Assembly: GCF_963664075.1 (NCBI RefSeq)
Contig: NZ_OY760916.1
Coordinates: forward strand, 1,862,001 to 1,926,000
Length of the DNA stretch: 64,000 bases
Source: an uncultured Desulfobulbus sp.
GTDB taxonomy: Bacteria; Desulfobacterota; Desulfobulbia; Desulfobulbales; Desulfobulbaceae
Direction: 5' to 3'
This document shows positions 24,600 through 32,685 of the stretch, piece after piece. The notes beneath the pieces are model-generated. The model saw only the letters and a list, made by a program, of their open reading frames with translations. It did not search any database and had not been told where the DNA came from. The position numbers were made by a program, and so were the translations under genes. Position 1 is the first letter of the stretch, and every line of letters begins with the position of its first letter.

Positions 24600-25652
24600 A
24601 TGCCAAAATATGAACTGACCTGGATCACGGAACATCTTGCCACTGGCTACGCGCCCATGTCCTATGAAGAGCTTGATGCTATTCGTGAGCAGGGAATCTC
24701 TGCAATCGTCAACCTCTGCGGTGAATTTTGTGATCTGCATCAAATTGAAGAACAGTCTGGGTTTGAGGTGTATTACCTGCCGGTGGCTGATGAATGTGCG
24801 CCTGATCTCGAAGAGATGGAAAAAGCACTTGAGTGGTTGGATGAGGCTGTCTATCTCAACAAAAAGGTGCTGGTTCACTGTCGTCATGGCTTTGGGCGAA
24901 CAGGTACCTTCGTCTCTGCCTATCTGCTTCGCCGAGGGCTGGGAATGAAGATGACCGAAAAGGCGCTTAAAGGAAATCGTGCCAAGCCGACAAACTATTC
25001 CCAGTGGAAACTTCTCCGTAAATACGGCAAGCAAGAAGGCATTCTACAAGCCAAAAAGCCCTCTATTGACAATCAGATTGGTATTGATACCCAGGCCCTG
25101 GTCAATGATTACATAACCTTTGTCGCGGCTGTTGATGATCAGTATGGTGATCTACTCAATGGGGCAGACTGTTGTGGTCAGGGAAACAGTTCCTGCTGCT
25201 TTCAACCTTTTGATATGCTCCTGATTGAAAGCCATTATCTCAGTAAAATGATCAATAAGAGCCTCAGTCAAGACAAACGCTTAGAGGTTATCGAGCGTGC
25301 CGTGGCCATGACCCGCAAACTCAGAGAATTACATCATGAGTCCCCGGGCCTGAGTAGTGAAGAGTTTCAGCAGCTCTCCAGTCAATCGGGCTTCCGCTGC
25401 CCGTTGCTCAGTGATGAGGGAGCCTGTCTCCTCTATACTGCTCGCCCTCTCAGGTGCCGCCTCTTCGCGGTCAACCAAGATGCACCCATGGCTGATTCCG
25501 TGCAGGAAGGACTGAGGCGACTTTCAAAAAATGCCTATCTGACCCTTGCCGGTATTTTCCCACCAGGGGGCAATCTCGATTTTTCCAGTGTTGACACCAT
25601 GTCCGGAAAATTCGTTCAGGTGTATTATCAGGCTATGATGCACAAAAGGTAA
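24600..25652 (+). CDS. Dual-specificity/tyrosine phosphatase fused to YkgJ cysteine-cluster domain
   Basis: 350 residues. Residues 1-150 are a cysteine phosphatase: ITEHLATGYAPMSYEEL, INVLCG-like strand and the catalytic loop HCRHGFGRTGT (Cys94, Arg100). Residues 175-350 hold a YkgJ-type zinc/iron-binding cysteine cluster: DCCGQGNSSCC, then RCPLLSDEGACLLYTARPLRCRLF. The start ATG has AAAGGAAA upstream. Lying 30 bases after a gene for a protein with a phosphohistidine domain, it may remove phosphate from the same target or regulate that partner (inference). The joining of these two domains in one chain is unusual to my knowledge. Confidence 0.8.
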   Translation: MPKYELTWITEHLATGYAPMSYEELDAIREQGISAIVNLCGEFCDLHQIEEQSGFEVYYLPVADECAPDLEEMEKALEWLDEAVYLNKKVLVHCRHGFGRTGTFVSAYLLRRGLGMKMTEKALKGNRAKPTNYSQWKLLRKYGKQEGILQAKKPSIDNQIGIDTQALVNDYITFVAAVDDQYGDLLNGADCCGQGNSSCCFQPFDMLLIESHYLSKMINKSLSQDKRLEVIERAVAMTRKLRELHHESPGLSSEEFQQLSSQSGFRCPLLSDEGACLLYTARPLRCRLFAVNQDAPMADSVQEGLRRLSKNAYLTLAGIFPPGGNLDFSSVDTMSGKFVQVYYQAMMHKR

Positions 25653-25920
25653 AGGAGAGGAGCTTGGTCGAATTGGTTTTTTCTCGCTCTCAAGCCATCA
25701 TGCTTCTCTAGCAGGCTACCCTTCTCTTTTCCTCCCTATCGGTTTTCACCGCTTTTACTCATGCGCAAACTATTTGTTTCAGTGCAACTAGTTTGTTGCA
25801 CCTGATCGCCCCTATTATTTTGGTCTTCATCAAAAAATCCTCTATCCTTTTTAGCGCAGTAAAAATATTTACCCAACTTATCAAATATTTAGGTGGTCAG
25901 TCTTTAAGTGTCTACATTTC
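25653..25920. other. Non-coding stretch before the sigma-54 promoter
   Basis: First part of a 494-base gap (25653-26146). AT-rich, without a supported gene or clear terminator. Confidence 0.4.
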
Positions 25921-25937
25921 TGGCACCAACCCTGCTT
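25921..25937 (+). promoter_or_regulatory. Sigma-54 (-24/-12) promoter
   Basis: TGGCAC-CAACC-CTGCTT has GG (25922-25923) and GC (25934-25935) ten bases apart and matches the RpoN consensus except C for the first T of the -12 box. Transcription would begin near 25947, giving a leader of about 200 bases before the response regulator and probably reading on into the transporter gene. Confidence 0.6.
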
Positions 25938-26146
25938 AAAAGTAATCGATTGATTACAACGATCAAATTATCTGAAAATGATTCTGTCTGAACAGGCCGA
26001 AGTATCATTCTTTTTTGAAGATAATACCGCTGAATAACATTGTATCCCTGCAGCAAAATCGTTGCCGCTGATCAGCGGGAATGTTCGGTACAGGAGATGA
26101 AGCAGGTTGGTCATCCATCATAACAACATATCGCTTAGGAGTATCC

Positions 26147-26515
26147 ATGGCTGAGATTCTCTCATTGGATGACGTTCAGGACGCCACCGTCCTCATTGGT
26201 AAGATATTAAAGAAAAATGGACATACGGTTCACACCTTTACCGAAGAAGATGATGCGATTGCTTTTGCAAAAGAGAACTTCATAGACCTGGCTATTCTTG
26301 ATATTAAGCTCAAAAAAATGAGTGGGATTGAGGTGTTGGCTATTTTAAAAGAGAACAACCCTGCTCTTCGAGCCATCATTTTGACCGGTTATCCGACCAT
26401 TGAAACAGCAAGGGAGGCGATCAGTCTCGGCGCGGACGAATACTGTGTTAAACCCATTGATCGGGATGAACTCGAATCAAAGGTGGCCCATGTCCTGGAG
26501 CAGTCTCATCGATGA
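26147..26515 (+). CDS. Single-domain response regulator (CheY-like receiver)
   Basis: 122 residues from ATG 26147, preceded by AGGAG. It is a bare receiver domain with the acidic pair at Asp8-Asp9, phospho-acceptor Asp52 (LAILDIKLKKMSG), Thr80 (ILTGYPT) and Lys102 (CVKPID). There is no output domain, so it acts by protein contact. In-frame sequence back to 26081 is open but lacks receiver similarity. A sigma-54 promoter precedes it and the TauE/SafE transporter follows 150 bases later. The partner kinase is not adjacent. Confidence 0.88.
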   Translation: MAEILSLDDVQDATVLIGKILKKNGHTVHTFTEEDDAIAFAKENFIDLAILDIKLKKMSGIEVLAILKENNPALRAIILTGYPTIETAREAISLGADEYCVKPIDRDELESKVAHVLEQSHR

Positions 26516-26665
26516 TGGGCAGAACCTAACAATCCATTTTATTGATTTTTACCTTTTGTTTAAGCACAAAATCCCGGAAGATTGAGGAGGTGGACTATAA
26601 GCAGATCTTGTTTGACAAGTATTTTGTTGTTTGACCATTCATTTTAAGTTGGAAGGAGAAATTGC

Positions 26666-28357
26666 ATGAAAAAAGTAACTGTTCTGGTCGCTGCGGTCCT
26701 CTCCGCGGTGTTCCTCTTTACCTCACATTCGCAGGCTGCCGACGCCAAGCTGGGAAGCACCCAGGTGAAAGCCGGTACCCCGATTACCGTTAGTGGTACC
26801 ATTGAGCCCGGTCAGGAACTCTACGTGACCGTCGCCTCTGAGAAGATGTTTGCGCCCAAAGACGCACCCGGGCCCAAAGAAAAATCTCGTCTGACCAACG
26901 GTAAAGACGGCAAAAATGCCTTTGGCGACACTGAAATCCCTGCGAGCTTCTACGTCGTGACCAGTGCTCCTCAGACCCTGGCTGCCCCCAAAGAGGTATG
27001 GAAAGGCCAGACACAAGGTATCTTCGCCTTCCCGCCTTTCAAATATCGGGTAATGGTCAACAAAATCTTGCCCTGGGAAAAGATTGATCCTTCTCTGGTG
27101 CCCATGCTTGGTCCGGTTTCCACCGAATCGCAGTGGAAGTTTGTCACCTTTACCCATGAGAAAAAATTCGGTATCAACACCGTTTCCAAAGAGCCTGGCA
27201 AGGGCGGCGGCAACGCTCGTATGATCATGTCTGACTACAACACCACCCAAGAGCTTTGGAATGAAGGTGTTGCAGTAGAGCTGGACAAGGCAACCGGTAA
27301 GTTCTCGGTTACCATGACCCCATATAAAAACCTGGCTCCTGAGACCAAACTCGCTGTCTACGTAAACGGCGACAAAGTCGATACCGTGACCATTGAAAAA
27401 TCTGGTTTCTTTTTTGCTACCGGTAACGTTTACATGAACCCGCTTGTTGTTTTTGGTGGCGCCTTCATCATCGGTATGCTCTTTGTCATCATGGGGGCTG
27501 CCGGTGGTCTCTTCACCGCCGCTTTCCAGATTACCGTAGTTGGCACCAAGGGGCCGATCGGTATCAATGCTGGTAACACCATCAAGCCCACCAACCTCTT
27601 CTTGACCATGTGTTCTCCGATCACCGGTCTGATGACCTTTGTCAAAGAGAAACGTTTTGCCTACCCGGTCGCTATCCCTTTTGCCATTGGTATCGTCGCA
27701 GGTGCATTTTTCATTGGACCGCCCCTGTCTGCAAAATACCTCAACCTGGCAGCGTTTAAATTCTACCTGGGTATCATCTGTCTGGTCATCGGTATTAAGT
27801 TGTTCACCGAGTCTCTGCCCAGCGCCATTGCCAAGAAAAAAGCCATGCAGGCCATCGTTAAGAAATTTAACGCGGCGGTTAAAGAGGCAAAAGAGTCTGG
27901 CAAGGCTATGGAAATGGGTAAGGTTGAGTTTGAAAAATTCAACTTCATCAAGTTCAATATCTCTTTCTGGGGTGAGACTTTTGTTGCTCGTCCTTTAATG
28001 ATGCTGCTTGGTGGCGTGCTCATGGGGATCATCGCCTCCGCCTTTGGTGTAGGTGGTGGTTTTATGTTCATGCCCTTCATGACCACCCTGGTTGGCTACC
28101 CGATGTACCTGGCGGTGCCGATTGCTCTAGCTGGTACCTTCGCCACCTCCATCGGTGCGGTTGCCAAGTACACCATGCTTGGCTACCAGCCTGACTGGGT
28201 TATGGCTGCCTTGATTGCCGCAGGCGCTATGCTTGGTGGTATTGTCGGTCCGAAAATTCAGAAAATGCTGCCGGAAATTTTCCTCAAGAGAATGCTGGCC
28301 ATTGCCCTGATTTTGACCTGTCTCAAATACGCAGATCTGCTCTGGTTCCTTCGTTAA
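26666..28357 (+). CDS. TauE/SafE-family transporter with exported N-terminal domain
   Basis: 563 residues. A signal peptide (1-24, ending SQA) and a periplasmic domain of about 220 residues (including VKAGTPITVSGTIEPGQELYV) precede the membrane part (about 250-563). There the TauE/SafE pattern is seen twice: GAAGGLFTAAFQ and ASAFGVGGGFMFMPFM, each in a glycine-rich loop between spans. The family exports small anions such as sulfite or sulfonates; in sulfate reducers long versions with this N-terminal domain are frequent, but substrate and direction are not shown by sequence. Strong GGAAGGAGA before the ATG. Ended by the hairpin at 28383. Confidence 0.85.
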   Translation: MKKVTVLVAAVLSAVFLFTSHSQAADAKLGSTQVKAGTPITVSGTIEPGQELYVTVASEKMFAPKDAPGPKEKSRLTNGKDGKNAFGDTEIPASFYVVTSAPQTLAAPKEVWKGQTQGIFAFPPFKYRVMVNKILPWEKIDPSLVPMLGPVSTESQWKFVTFTHEKKFGINTVSKEPGKGGGNARMIMSDYNTTQELWNEGVAVELDKATGKFSVTMTPYKNLAPETKLAVYVNGDKVDTVTIEKSGFFFATGNVYMNPLVVFGGAFIIGMLFVIMGAAGGLFTAAFQITVVGTKGPIGINAGNTIKPTNLFLTMCSPITGLMTFVKEKRFAYPVAIPFAIGIVAGAFFIGPPLSAKYLNLAAFKFYLGIICLVIGIKLFTESLPSAIAKKKAMQAIVKKFNAAVKEAKESGKAMEMGKVEFEKFNFIKFNISFWGETFVARPLMMLLGGVLMGIIASAFGVGGGFMFMPFMTTLVGYPMYLAVPIALAGTFATSIGAVAKYTMLGYQPDWVMAALIAAGAMLGGIVGPKIQKMLPEIFLKRMLAIALILTCLKYADLLWFLR

Positions 28358-28382
28358 GATCAGAGACCGAAAACGTATGACC

Positions 28383-28420
28383 ATGGGGATATCCGGAAAC
28401 GGTTATCCCCATTCTTTTTT
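28383..28420 (+). terminator. Rho-independent terminator after the TauE/SafE gene
   Basis: A 9-bp stem (28383-28391 with 28404-28412), one mismatch, then a 3-bp GC stem capped by GAAA, followed by TCTTTTTT. Confidence 0.9.
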
Positions 28421-28523
28421 AGGCGTATTCAATGGCCTTGAGCGCAATCACGCTTCTTGGTAATGTAAATGTCTGAGCCTAACTGTCCTTCTTCTCTGTT
28501 CCACCTTTTCTCTAGAATACTCC

Positions 28524-29117
28524 ATGGATCAATTGACCGCGCTGCTTGATGTCATCTACCTTAAATATCTGACCCCAATTTTTGTTGGGACCGGTCAGTT
28601 GCTTGAGTTTCTTTTGATTACGCCTTTTCTCTCCATGCATCTGCCACCGCTTTCCCATGTATTCCTTCTTGCCGGGGTCTTGGCGATCTTTTCTTTTACA
28701 CTTCGCAAGCTGCTGAGAGTTGAACAGAAAGTGCGTCAATTTAACCTCGATTTTGCAGCTAAACGGGAAAAGCAACAGGACCTGCAAATGATCTCTGACA
28801 AGCACAGTCGTCGTGCCCTCTATAGGGTGACCGACGAAGAGCTCAATGATGAGTACAATCGTTTTCTCGCAGGTCATTATGCCCGGTATGTCTCCATCTA
28901 TCTGTTGCCCCTTTTCCTGATGCTCGCATGGCTCAACACCCTCTTTACCCCCTCAGCGCTTGAGCAATACCATGGTTCGCCCTATGTACTGGCTTTACCG
29001 ATTGCGAGCATGGGGATTGGTGGTTTGAACCTGACCTTTTGTTTTTTGGTGGCGTATATTTGCTGGCTGATCATCGGCTTTCAGGGAAAACGGATCTTTA
29101 CCAAGAAACAGAAATGA
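28524..29117 (+). CDS. DUF106/EMC3-TMCO1-like membrane protein (YidC/Oxa1 superfamily candidate)
   Basis: 197 residues. Layout: an N-terminal hydrophobic part with a span at about 45-65, a charged helical segment at 66-125 (LLRVEQKVRQFNLDFAAKREK onward), then two spans (about 130-150 and 155-190). The order span, charged coiled coil, two spans, with ALPIASMGIGGLNLTFCFLVAY near the end, resembles DUF106/EMC3-TMCO1 proteins, which are membrane-protein insertases of the Oxa1 group. This is a pattern match by eye, not a proven homology. No good ribosome site is seen before the ATG. Its end is 32 bases from the IS66 element. Confidence 0.5.
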   Translation: MDQLTALLDVIYLKYLTPIFVGTGQLLEFLLITPFLSMHLPPLSHVFLLAGVLAIFSFTLRKLLRVEQKVRQFNLDFAAKREKQQDLQMISDKHSRRALYRVTDEELNDEYNRFLAGHYARYVSIYLLPLFLMLAWLNTLFTPSALEQYHGSPYVLALPIASMGIGGLNLTFCFLVAYICWLIIGFQGKRIFTKKQK

Positions 29118-29149
29118 TCCTTATGGGAATCTTGAATAATTGCTTTTTC

Positions 29150-29161
29150 GTAACTACTCAC
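29150..29161 (+). repeat. IS66 left terminal inverted repeat
   Basis: GTAACTACTCAC, exactly matching the reverse complement of the right end for 12 bases; similarity continues imperfectly inward. Confidence 0.85.
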
Positions 29162-29163
29162 CC

Positions 29164-30609
29164 CTATTCTTCGGCATCAGGCAGAGTTCCTGCCAGTGCC
29201 AACTGGATAGCGACAAGAGGATTGATCCCCTGGCTTGCCATGTTCTGCAGGTAACTTGAAATCCTGCAGTAAGCCTGGGCATATTGTTTCCGTCGAAAAC
29301 AACCGGATATTTTCTGTTTTACCTTAGCCATGCGAAGATCCCTTTCCGCTCTGTTGTTGGTGAACGGCACATGTGGTTCTTTGGCAAAAAGCAAGACTGC
29401 CGCCTCATGCTTTTGTAATCGCTCCCAAAGATTGTGCGCATCGGATTTGGCTATCCTGCCGCGCTTCCCTTGGGGTTTTGGAGGGATCTTGGGCAACTCC
29501 TTGCTGCCACGCGTAAGGATATTACGGTAGCGCTTCTGCAGGTTGGCATACTCCCGTTCGGTAAGACATTTTTCCGGACGTTGAGCCACCGTACAACACG
29601 TTTGCTGGAGCACCGCTTTTAGATTGCGGGCCCACCGGTATTGGTTAGAGTCAACGACAAACGTCAACTCTCGCAAAAGGTGCGAGCCGCAAAGTCCGTG
29701 ACCGCAATGGTCGTAGGATAAATATGATGCCCAGCAATCATGGATGATCACCCCGCCATACCGAGGGATGATATTCAATCCTTCGATTGCCTCCTTGCCC
29801 CGCTTTCGATGCAGTACTTTCAGGGTTGTTTCGCCGGAAGAATAGACGTGAATCCAGTGATTCTTCCCTTCAACCCGAAACGAGGTTTCATCCACATGCA
29901 GGGATGGAGCCTGCAGCAGCCTATCAATAGCTCTGGATTCCCATGCTTCGAGTGATTGGTACAAGCGCAAAACAAATTTGAGCAGGCTGGCCTCGGAGAT
30001 TACGCTACCGATCATGGCTGCTATCTGTTTTTGAACCCGGTTTAAAGCGACCATCTGGCTGATAACCAAATGAATGGCAAACGCTTTAAGCCCATTGCCG
30101 TACTGCAGCTTACCCGGCATATCGTCAGGAAAACGCCCCTTGACTGTTGCTTCACAATTGGGGCATTGCTTTATTTCTGCGTCAATGTGCTCGACAACTT
30201 TTTCAAAAACGATGTCGATTTTTGTCCGACGTTCATGCCCCTGGCATGCAACGCTATCCAGCACCATTCCGCAGATATCACACACCTCGACCTGAGCAGT
30301 GGTGACCGATTCTTTGACGCGTGTATTGCCAACCCGCCCATTGACTTGTTTCCCCCTGCCGGTAGTGGTGCAGTGCTTGGTAGTGGTTTCGTCTTTCTCG
30401 GTTTGCGAAGAAGGAATGCTCGAGTTTTTGTTTCCCTTGCGCGTTGTCTTCTCAAGAAAGATAGAGAGTATCAACTCGACAACAACCAGCAGGCTGTTGA
30501 CCAGGACCCGTATCTCAGAGGAAACTTTGCCGGTGGAACAAAGCTGTTCAAATTCCTGTTTAAGGAGATCGACTTCTTCGCGGACCCTTATTTTATTTAC
30601 TGTTCCCAT
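29164..30609 (-). CDS. IS66-family transposase
   Basis: 481 residues. Order: coiled N-terminus with a polar region, a zinc-finger-like part (CDICGMVLDSVACQGH and CPNCEATVKG), then the DDE core with LHVDETSFRV, VIIHDCWASY and the glutamate in NNRAERDLRMAKVKQKISG, and the C-terminal IS66 tail. All three catalytic acids are present. The stop codon lies two bases inside the left inverted repeat. A TATAGT box sits only about ten bases before the ATG, so translation may be nearly leaderless; no ribosome site is seen. Flanking 30610-30829 within the element shows no gene. Confidence 0.9.
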   Translation of the reverse strand: MGTVNKIRVREEVDLLKQEFEQLCSTGKVSSEIRVLVNSLLVVVELILSIFLEKTTRKGNKNSSIPSSQTEKDETTTKHCTTTGRGKQVNGRVGNTRVKESVTTAQVEVCDICGMVLDSVACQGHERRTKIDIVFEKVVEHIDAEIKQCPNCEATVKGRFPDDMPGKLQYGNGLKAFAIHLVISQMVALNRVQKQIAAMIGSVISEASLLKFVLRLYQSLEAWESRAIDRLLQAPSLHVDETSFRVEGKNHWIHVYSSGETTLKVLHRKRGKEAIEGLNIIPRYGGVIIHDCWASYLSYDHCGHGLCGSHLLRELTFVVDSNQYRWARNLKAVLQQTCCTVAQRPEKCLTEREYANLQKRYRNILTRGSKELPKIPPKPQGKRGRIAKSDAHNLWERLQKHEAAVLLFAKEPHVPFTNNRAERDLRMAKVKQKISGCFRRKQYAQAYCRISSYLQNMASQGINPLVAIQLALAGTLPDAEE

Positions 30610-30829
30610 GGGGTTACTATACCATGGCTTTTTTCGACCTCCTGTGTGCCCCTGAGTTGAACGATTGAGCGCTATCGCATCTGTTTGCTATCGGAACGCA
30701 ATATTGGAACGATTTAGAGACGACCAAGCGCGTTGATGGGCATTTTTGTTGACATCCCTGGCTATTGGAAAAAATTTCAGTAAAAACCTGTCAAGTTATT
30801 TATTTGGCTTTGAGCTTTTTTTAGAGGGT

Positions 30830-30841
30830 GTGAGTAGTTAC
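30830..30841 (-). repeat. IS66 right terminal inverted repeat
   Basis: GTGAGTAGTTAC, the reverse complement of the left end. Confidence 0.85.
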
Positions 30842-30908
30842 CCTTTATGTAAGATAACCCATATTTCTCGGGAAATTTTTTCCCAAAACCGGTGAGAGCA
30901 GGAAATAA

Positions 30909-30955
30909 AAAAAGCCCATCCATGCACGTCTTGTCACGGCATGGATGGGCTTTTT
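30909..30955. terminator. Bidirectional terminator downstream of purC
   Basis: A 17-bp stem, GCCCATCCATGC (30914-30925) with GCATGGATGGGC (30939-30950) extended by A5/T5, with runs of A before and T after. It can terminate purC on the minus strand and shields against read-through from the IS side. Confidence 0.85.
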
Positions 30956-30961
30956 CTTTTC

Positions 30962-30985
30962 ACCCTGAATCATTCGATTCAGGGT
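30962..30985. terminator. Second hairpin downstream of purC
   Basis: ACCCTGAATC and GATTCAGGGT form a 10-bp stem around ATTC, 39 bases after the purC stop (minus strand). No T-run; probably assists 3'-end formation together with the adjacent terminator. Confidence 0.5.
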
Positions 30986-31024
30986 TCACTGAAGCGTCCG
31001 CTCAAAAAAGATTCAAAGGAAAAA

Positions 31025-31915
31025 TCAGCGGGTCAGTTTGATCTGCGCTTCCTGGTAACGACTTATGGTTTTCTCCAGGATCTCAGCAGGGATTGGAGGT
31101 GGGGGTGGTTGTTTGTCCCAGTCGAGAGATGAGAGGTAATCCCGGAGGAATTGCTTGTCAAAACTGGGTTGCCCCTTGCCTGGTGTATACTCATCCAGTG
31201 GCCAGAAACGGGAAGAATCAGGGGTGAGCACCTCATCAACCAGCATCAGCTGATCACCAATCATGCCCATCTCAAATTTGGTATCGGCGATGATAATGCC
31301 CTTGGTCCGAGCATAGTCAGCAGCCCGCTGATAGAGGGCTATACTGGCCTCTGCCATTTTTTGGGTCAGTTCTGCTCCAACCAGCTCTTCCATGCGGGCA
31401 AGGCTGATATTTTCATCATGCAGCCCCTGCTCTGCTTTGGTTGAGGGGGTGAAAAGGGGCTCAGGAAACTGATCGGATTCCTGCATGCCTGCAGGCAGGG
31501 CAAAGCCACAGACCGTGGTATCCTTTTTGTACGCGCTCCAGAACGAGCCGGAAATGTAGCCACGAACAATGCATTCAATCGGTACAACCTTAGTCCGTTT
31601 TACCAACATGGAACGTCCTTCCAGCTGATCACGGTACTGGTGACAAATTTCAGGAAACTCATCAACATTAGAACTGATCAGATGATTGGGCAGGATATCC
31701 CCAAGCAGATTGAACCAGAACAGGGAAATCTCGGTCAGCACCTTTCCCTTTCCGGCAATGGGATCTTCCATGATCACATCATAGGCTGAGATGCGATCGG
31801 TGGCCACCATCAGCAGTTTGTCCGCATGGCCAGGAATTTCATACATATCACGAACTTTGCCGCGGTGCAGCAGGTTCAGCTCCGGGCAGTCGGTGGCGAT
31901 TACAGCCGTACTCAT
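31025..31915 (-). CDS. purC: Phosphoribosylaminoimidazole-succinocarboxamide synthase
   Basis: 296 residues from ATG 31915, with AGGAGTAG ahead. PurC joins CAIR and aspartate to SAICAR in purine synthesis. Motifs: LLHRGKVRDMYEIPG at the N-terminus, VATDRISAYDVIM, ECIVRGYISGS, IIADTKFEMG and LVDEVLTPDSSRFWP. In-frame sequence reaches 32023 but has no family similarity. It stands alone, with strong hairpins behind it. Confidence 0.95.
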   Translation of the reverse strand: MSTAVIATDCPELNLLHRGKVRDMYEIPGHADKLLMVATDRISAYDVIMEDPIAGKGKVLTEISLFWFNLLGDILPNHLISSNVDEFPEICHQYRDQLEGRSMLVKRTKVVPIECIVRGYISGSFWSAYKKDTTVCGFALPAGMQESDQFPEPLFTPSTKAEQGLHDENISLARMEELVGAELTQKMAEASIALYQRAADYARTKGIIIADTKFEMGMIGDQLMLVDEVLTPDSSRFWPLDEYTPGKGQPSFDKQFLRDYLSSLDWDKQPPPPPIPAEILEKTISRYQEAQIKLTR

Positions 31916-32147
31916 TGGGTCTACTCCTGAGACTAAGGTTAGTTTTGATAACAATATTATTAATTGTCGTTGTTTTACCTGGAAAAAGCAACACTGTAAA
32001 CCACCCGCGGGGGCAATCGTCAAGTCGAATTGGACAGGCGTAATTTTTAGTCAGATTCCAGCTGATGCTTTGTAACCAGGAATTATTAATACAGTACGTG
32101 CTCTCAGAGGCTTAGGTGGTCTGGGCCCATTCACACGTCAGCTCTAC

Positions 32148-32177
32148 TTGACAAATCCGGTTAACGATTCTTACTAT
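32148..32177 (+). promoter_or_regulatory. Possible sigma-70-type promoter of the Hsp20 pair
   Basis: TTGACA at 32148-32153 and TACTAT at 32172-32177 are 18 bases apart, ending 39 bases before the first Hsp20 start. The -10 box is only a 4/6 match. No CIRCE element is seen in 31916-32216, which has no gene. Confidence 0.4.
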
Positions 32178-32216
32178 ATAAGATCATTAACTACCATGCC
32201 CGCAAGGAGGTATCAC

Positions 32217-32672
32217 ATGGCTTTTATTCGATTTGTGGATCGCCCGACATTTCGTAACCCCTGGGCTGAGTTCGAGCGGATTCGGCAAGGATTAGATGAA
32301 CTCTCTCGTTCCTATGGTGAAAAAGCTCAAAGTCAGCCAGCCAATGTGTATCCACCATTAAACATGTACGAAGAGCCGGATCGATTACTGATTACCGCGG
32401 AGTTACCCGGTGTTGCAGTGGAAGATTTGGGCCTATCCATTGACGGAGACACCTTAAGTCTTCAGGGGAAACGGGATAATCGCCAGAGCCAACCGGGGAT
32501 TTCTTATCATAGGCGGGAAATAGAGTCAGGCAGTTTCAGCCGGGCAATCGCTTTACCGGTGAAGGTTGATAGTGACCGTGTCGCTGCAAAACTTAACAAT
32601 GGTGTTCTCACCATTACCTTGATGAAGGCCTCTGAGGTAACCCCCCGCCAGATAAAAGTGTCTGCAGATTGA
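32217..32672 (+). CDS. Small heat-shock protein (Hsp20/alpha-crystallin)
   Basis: 151 residues from ATG 32217 behind AAGGAGG. The alpha-crystallin domain spans about 45-150: NMYEEPDRLLITAELPGVAVEDLGLSI, then YHRREIESGSFSRAIALP and NNGVLTITLMKA, with the C-terminal fold. These ATP-independent chaperones hold unfolding proteins in the cytoplasm. The frame opens further upstream (to 32148) but the ribosome site fixes this start. A second Hsp20 follows 13 bases later, a pairing common in Desulfobacterota; they may form mixed oligomers. Confidence 0.92.
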   Translation: MAFIRFVDRPTFRNPWAEFERIRQGLDELSRSYGEKAQSQPANVYPPLNMYEEPDRLLITAELPGVAVEDLGLSIDGDTLSLQGKRDNRQSQPGISYHRREIESGSFSRAIALPVKVDSDRVAAKLNNGVLTITLMKASEVTPRQIKVSAD

Positions 32673-32685
32673 TGGAGGCGTGAAA

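Larger units (their letters stand above)
29150..30841 (-). mobile_element. IS66-type insertion sequence (single-ORF, ISBst12-like)
   Basis: 1,692 bases between inverted ends that start with GTAA, the usual IS66 terminus. It carries one long transposase gene on the minus strand and no accessory tnpA/tnpB, the arrangement of the ISBst12 subgroup. The 8 bases outside each end (GCTTTTTC and CCTTTATG) do not match, so no target duplication is evident. Both ends and the gene are intact, so it may still be active or only recently immobile. Confidence 0.85.

Noticed and set aside
30070..30660. 196-codon plus-strand frame inside the IS66 element
   Set aside because: Antisense shadow of the intact transposase; no motif of its own.
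31916..32216. Possible heat-shock CIRCE operator before the Hsp20 genes
   Set aside because: No TTAGCACTC-N9-GAGTGCTAA-type repeat is present.
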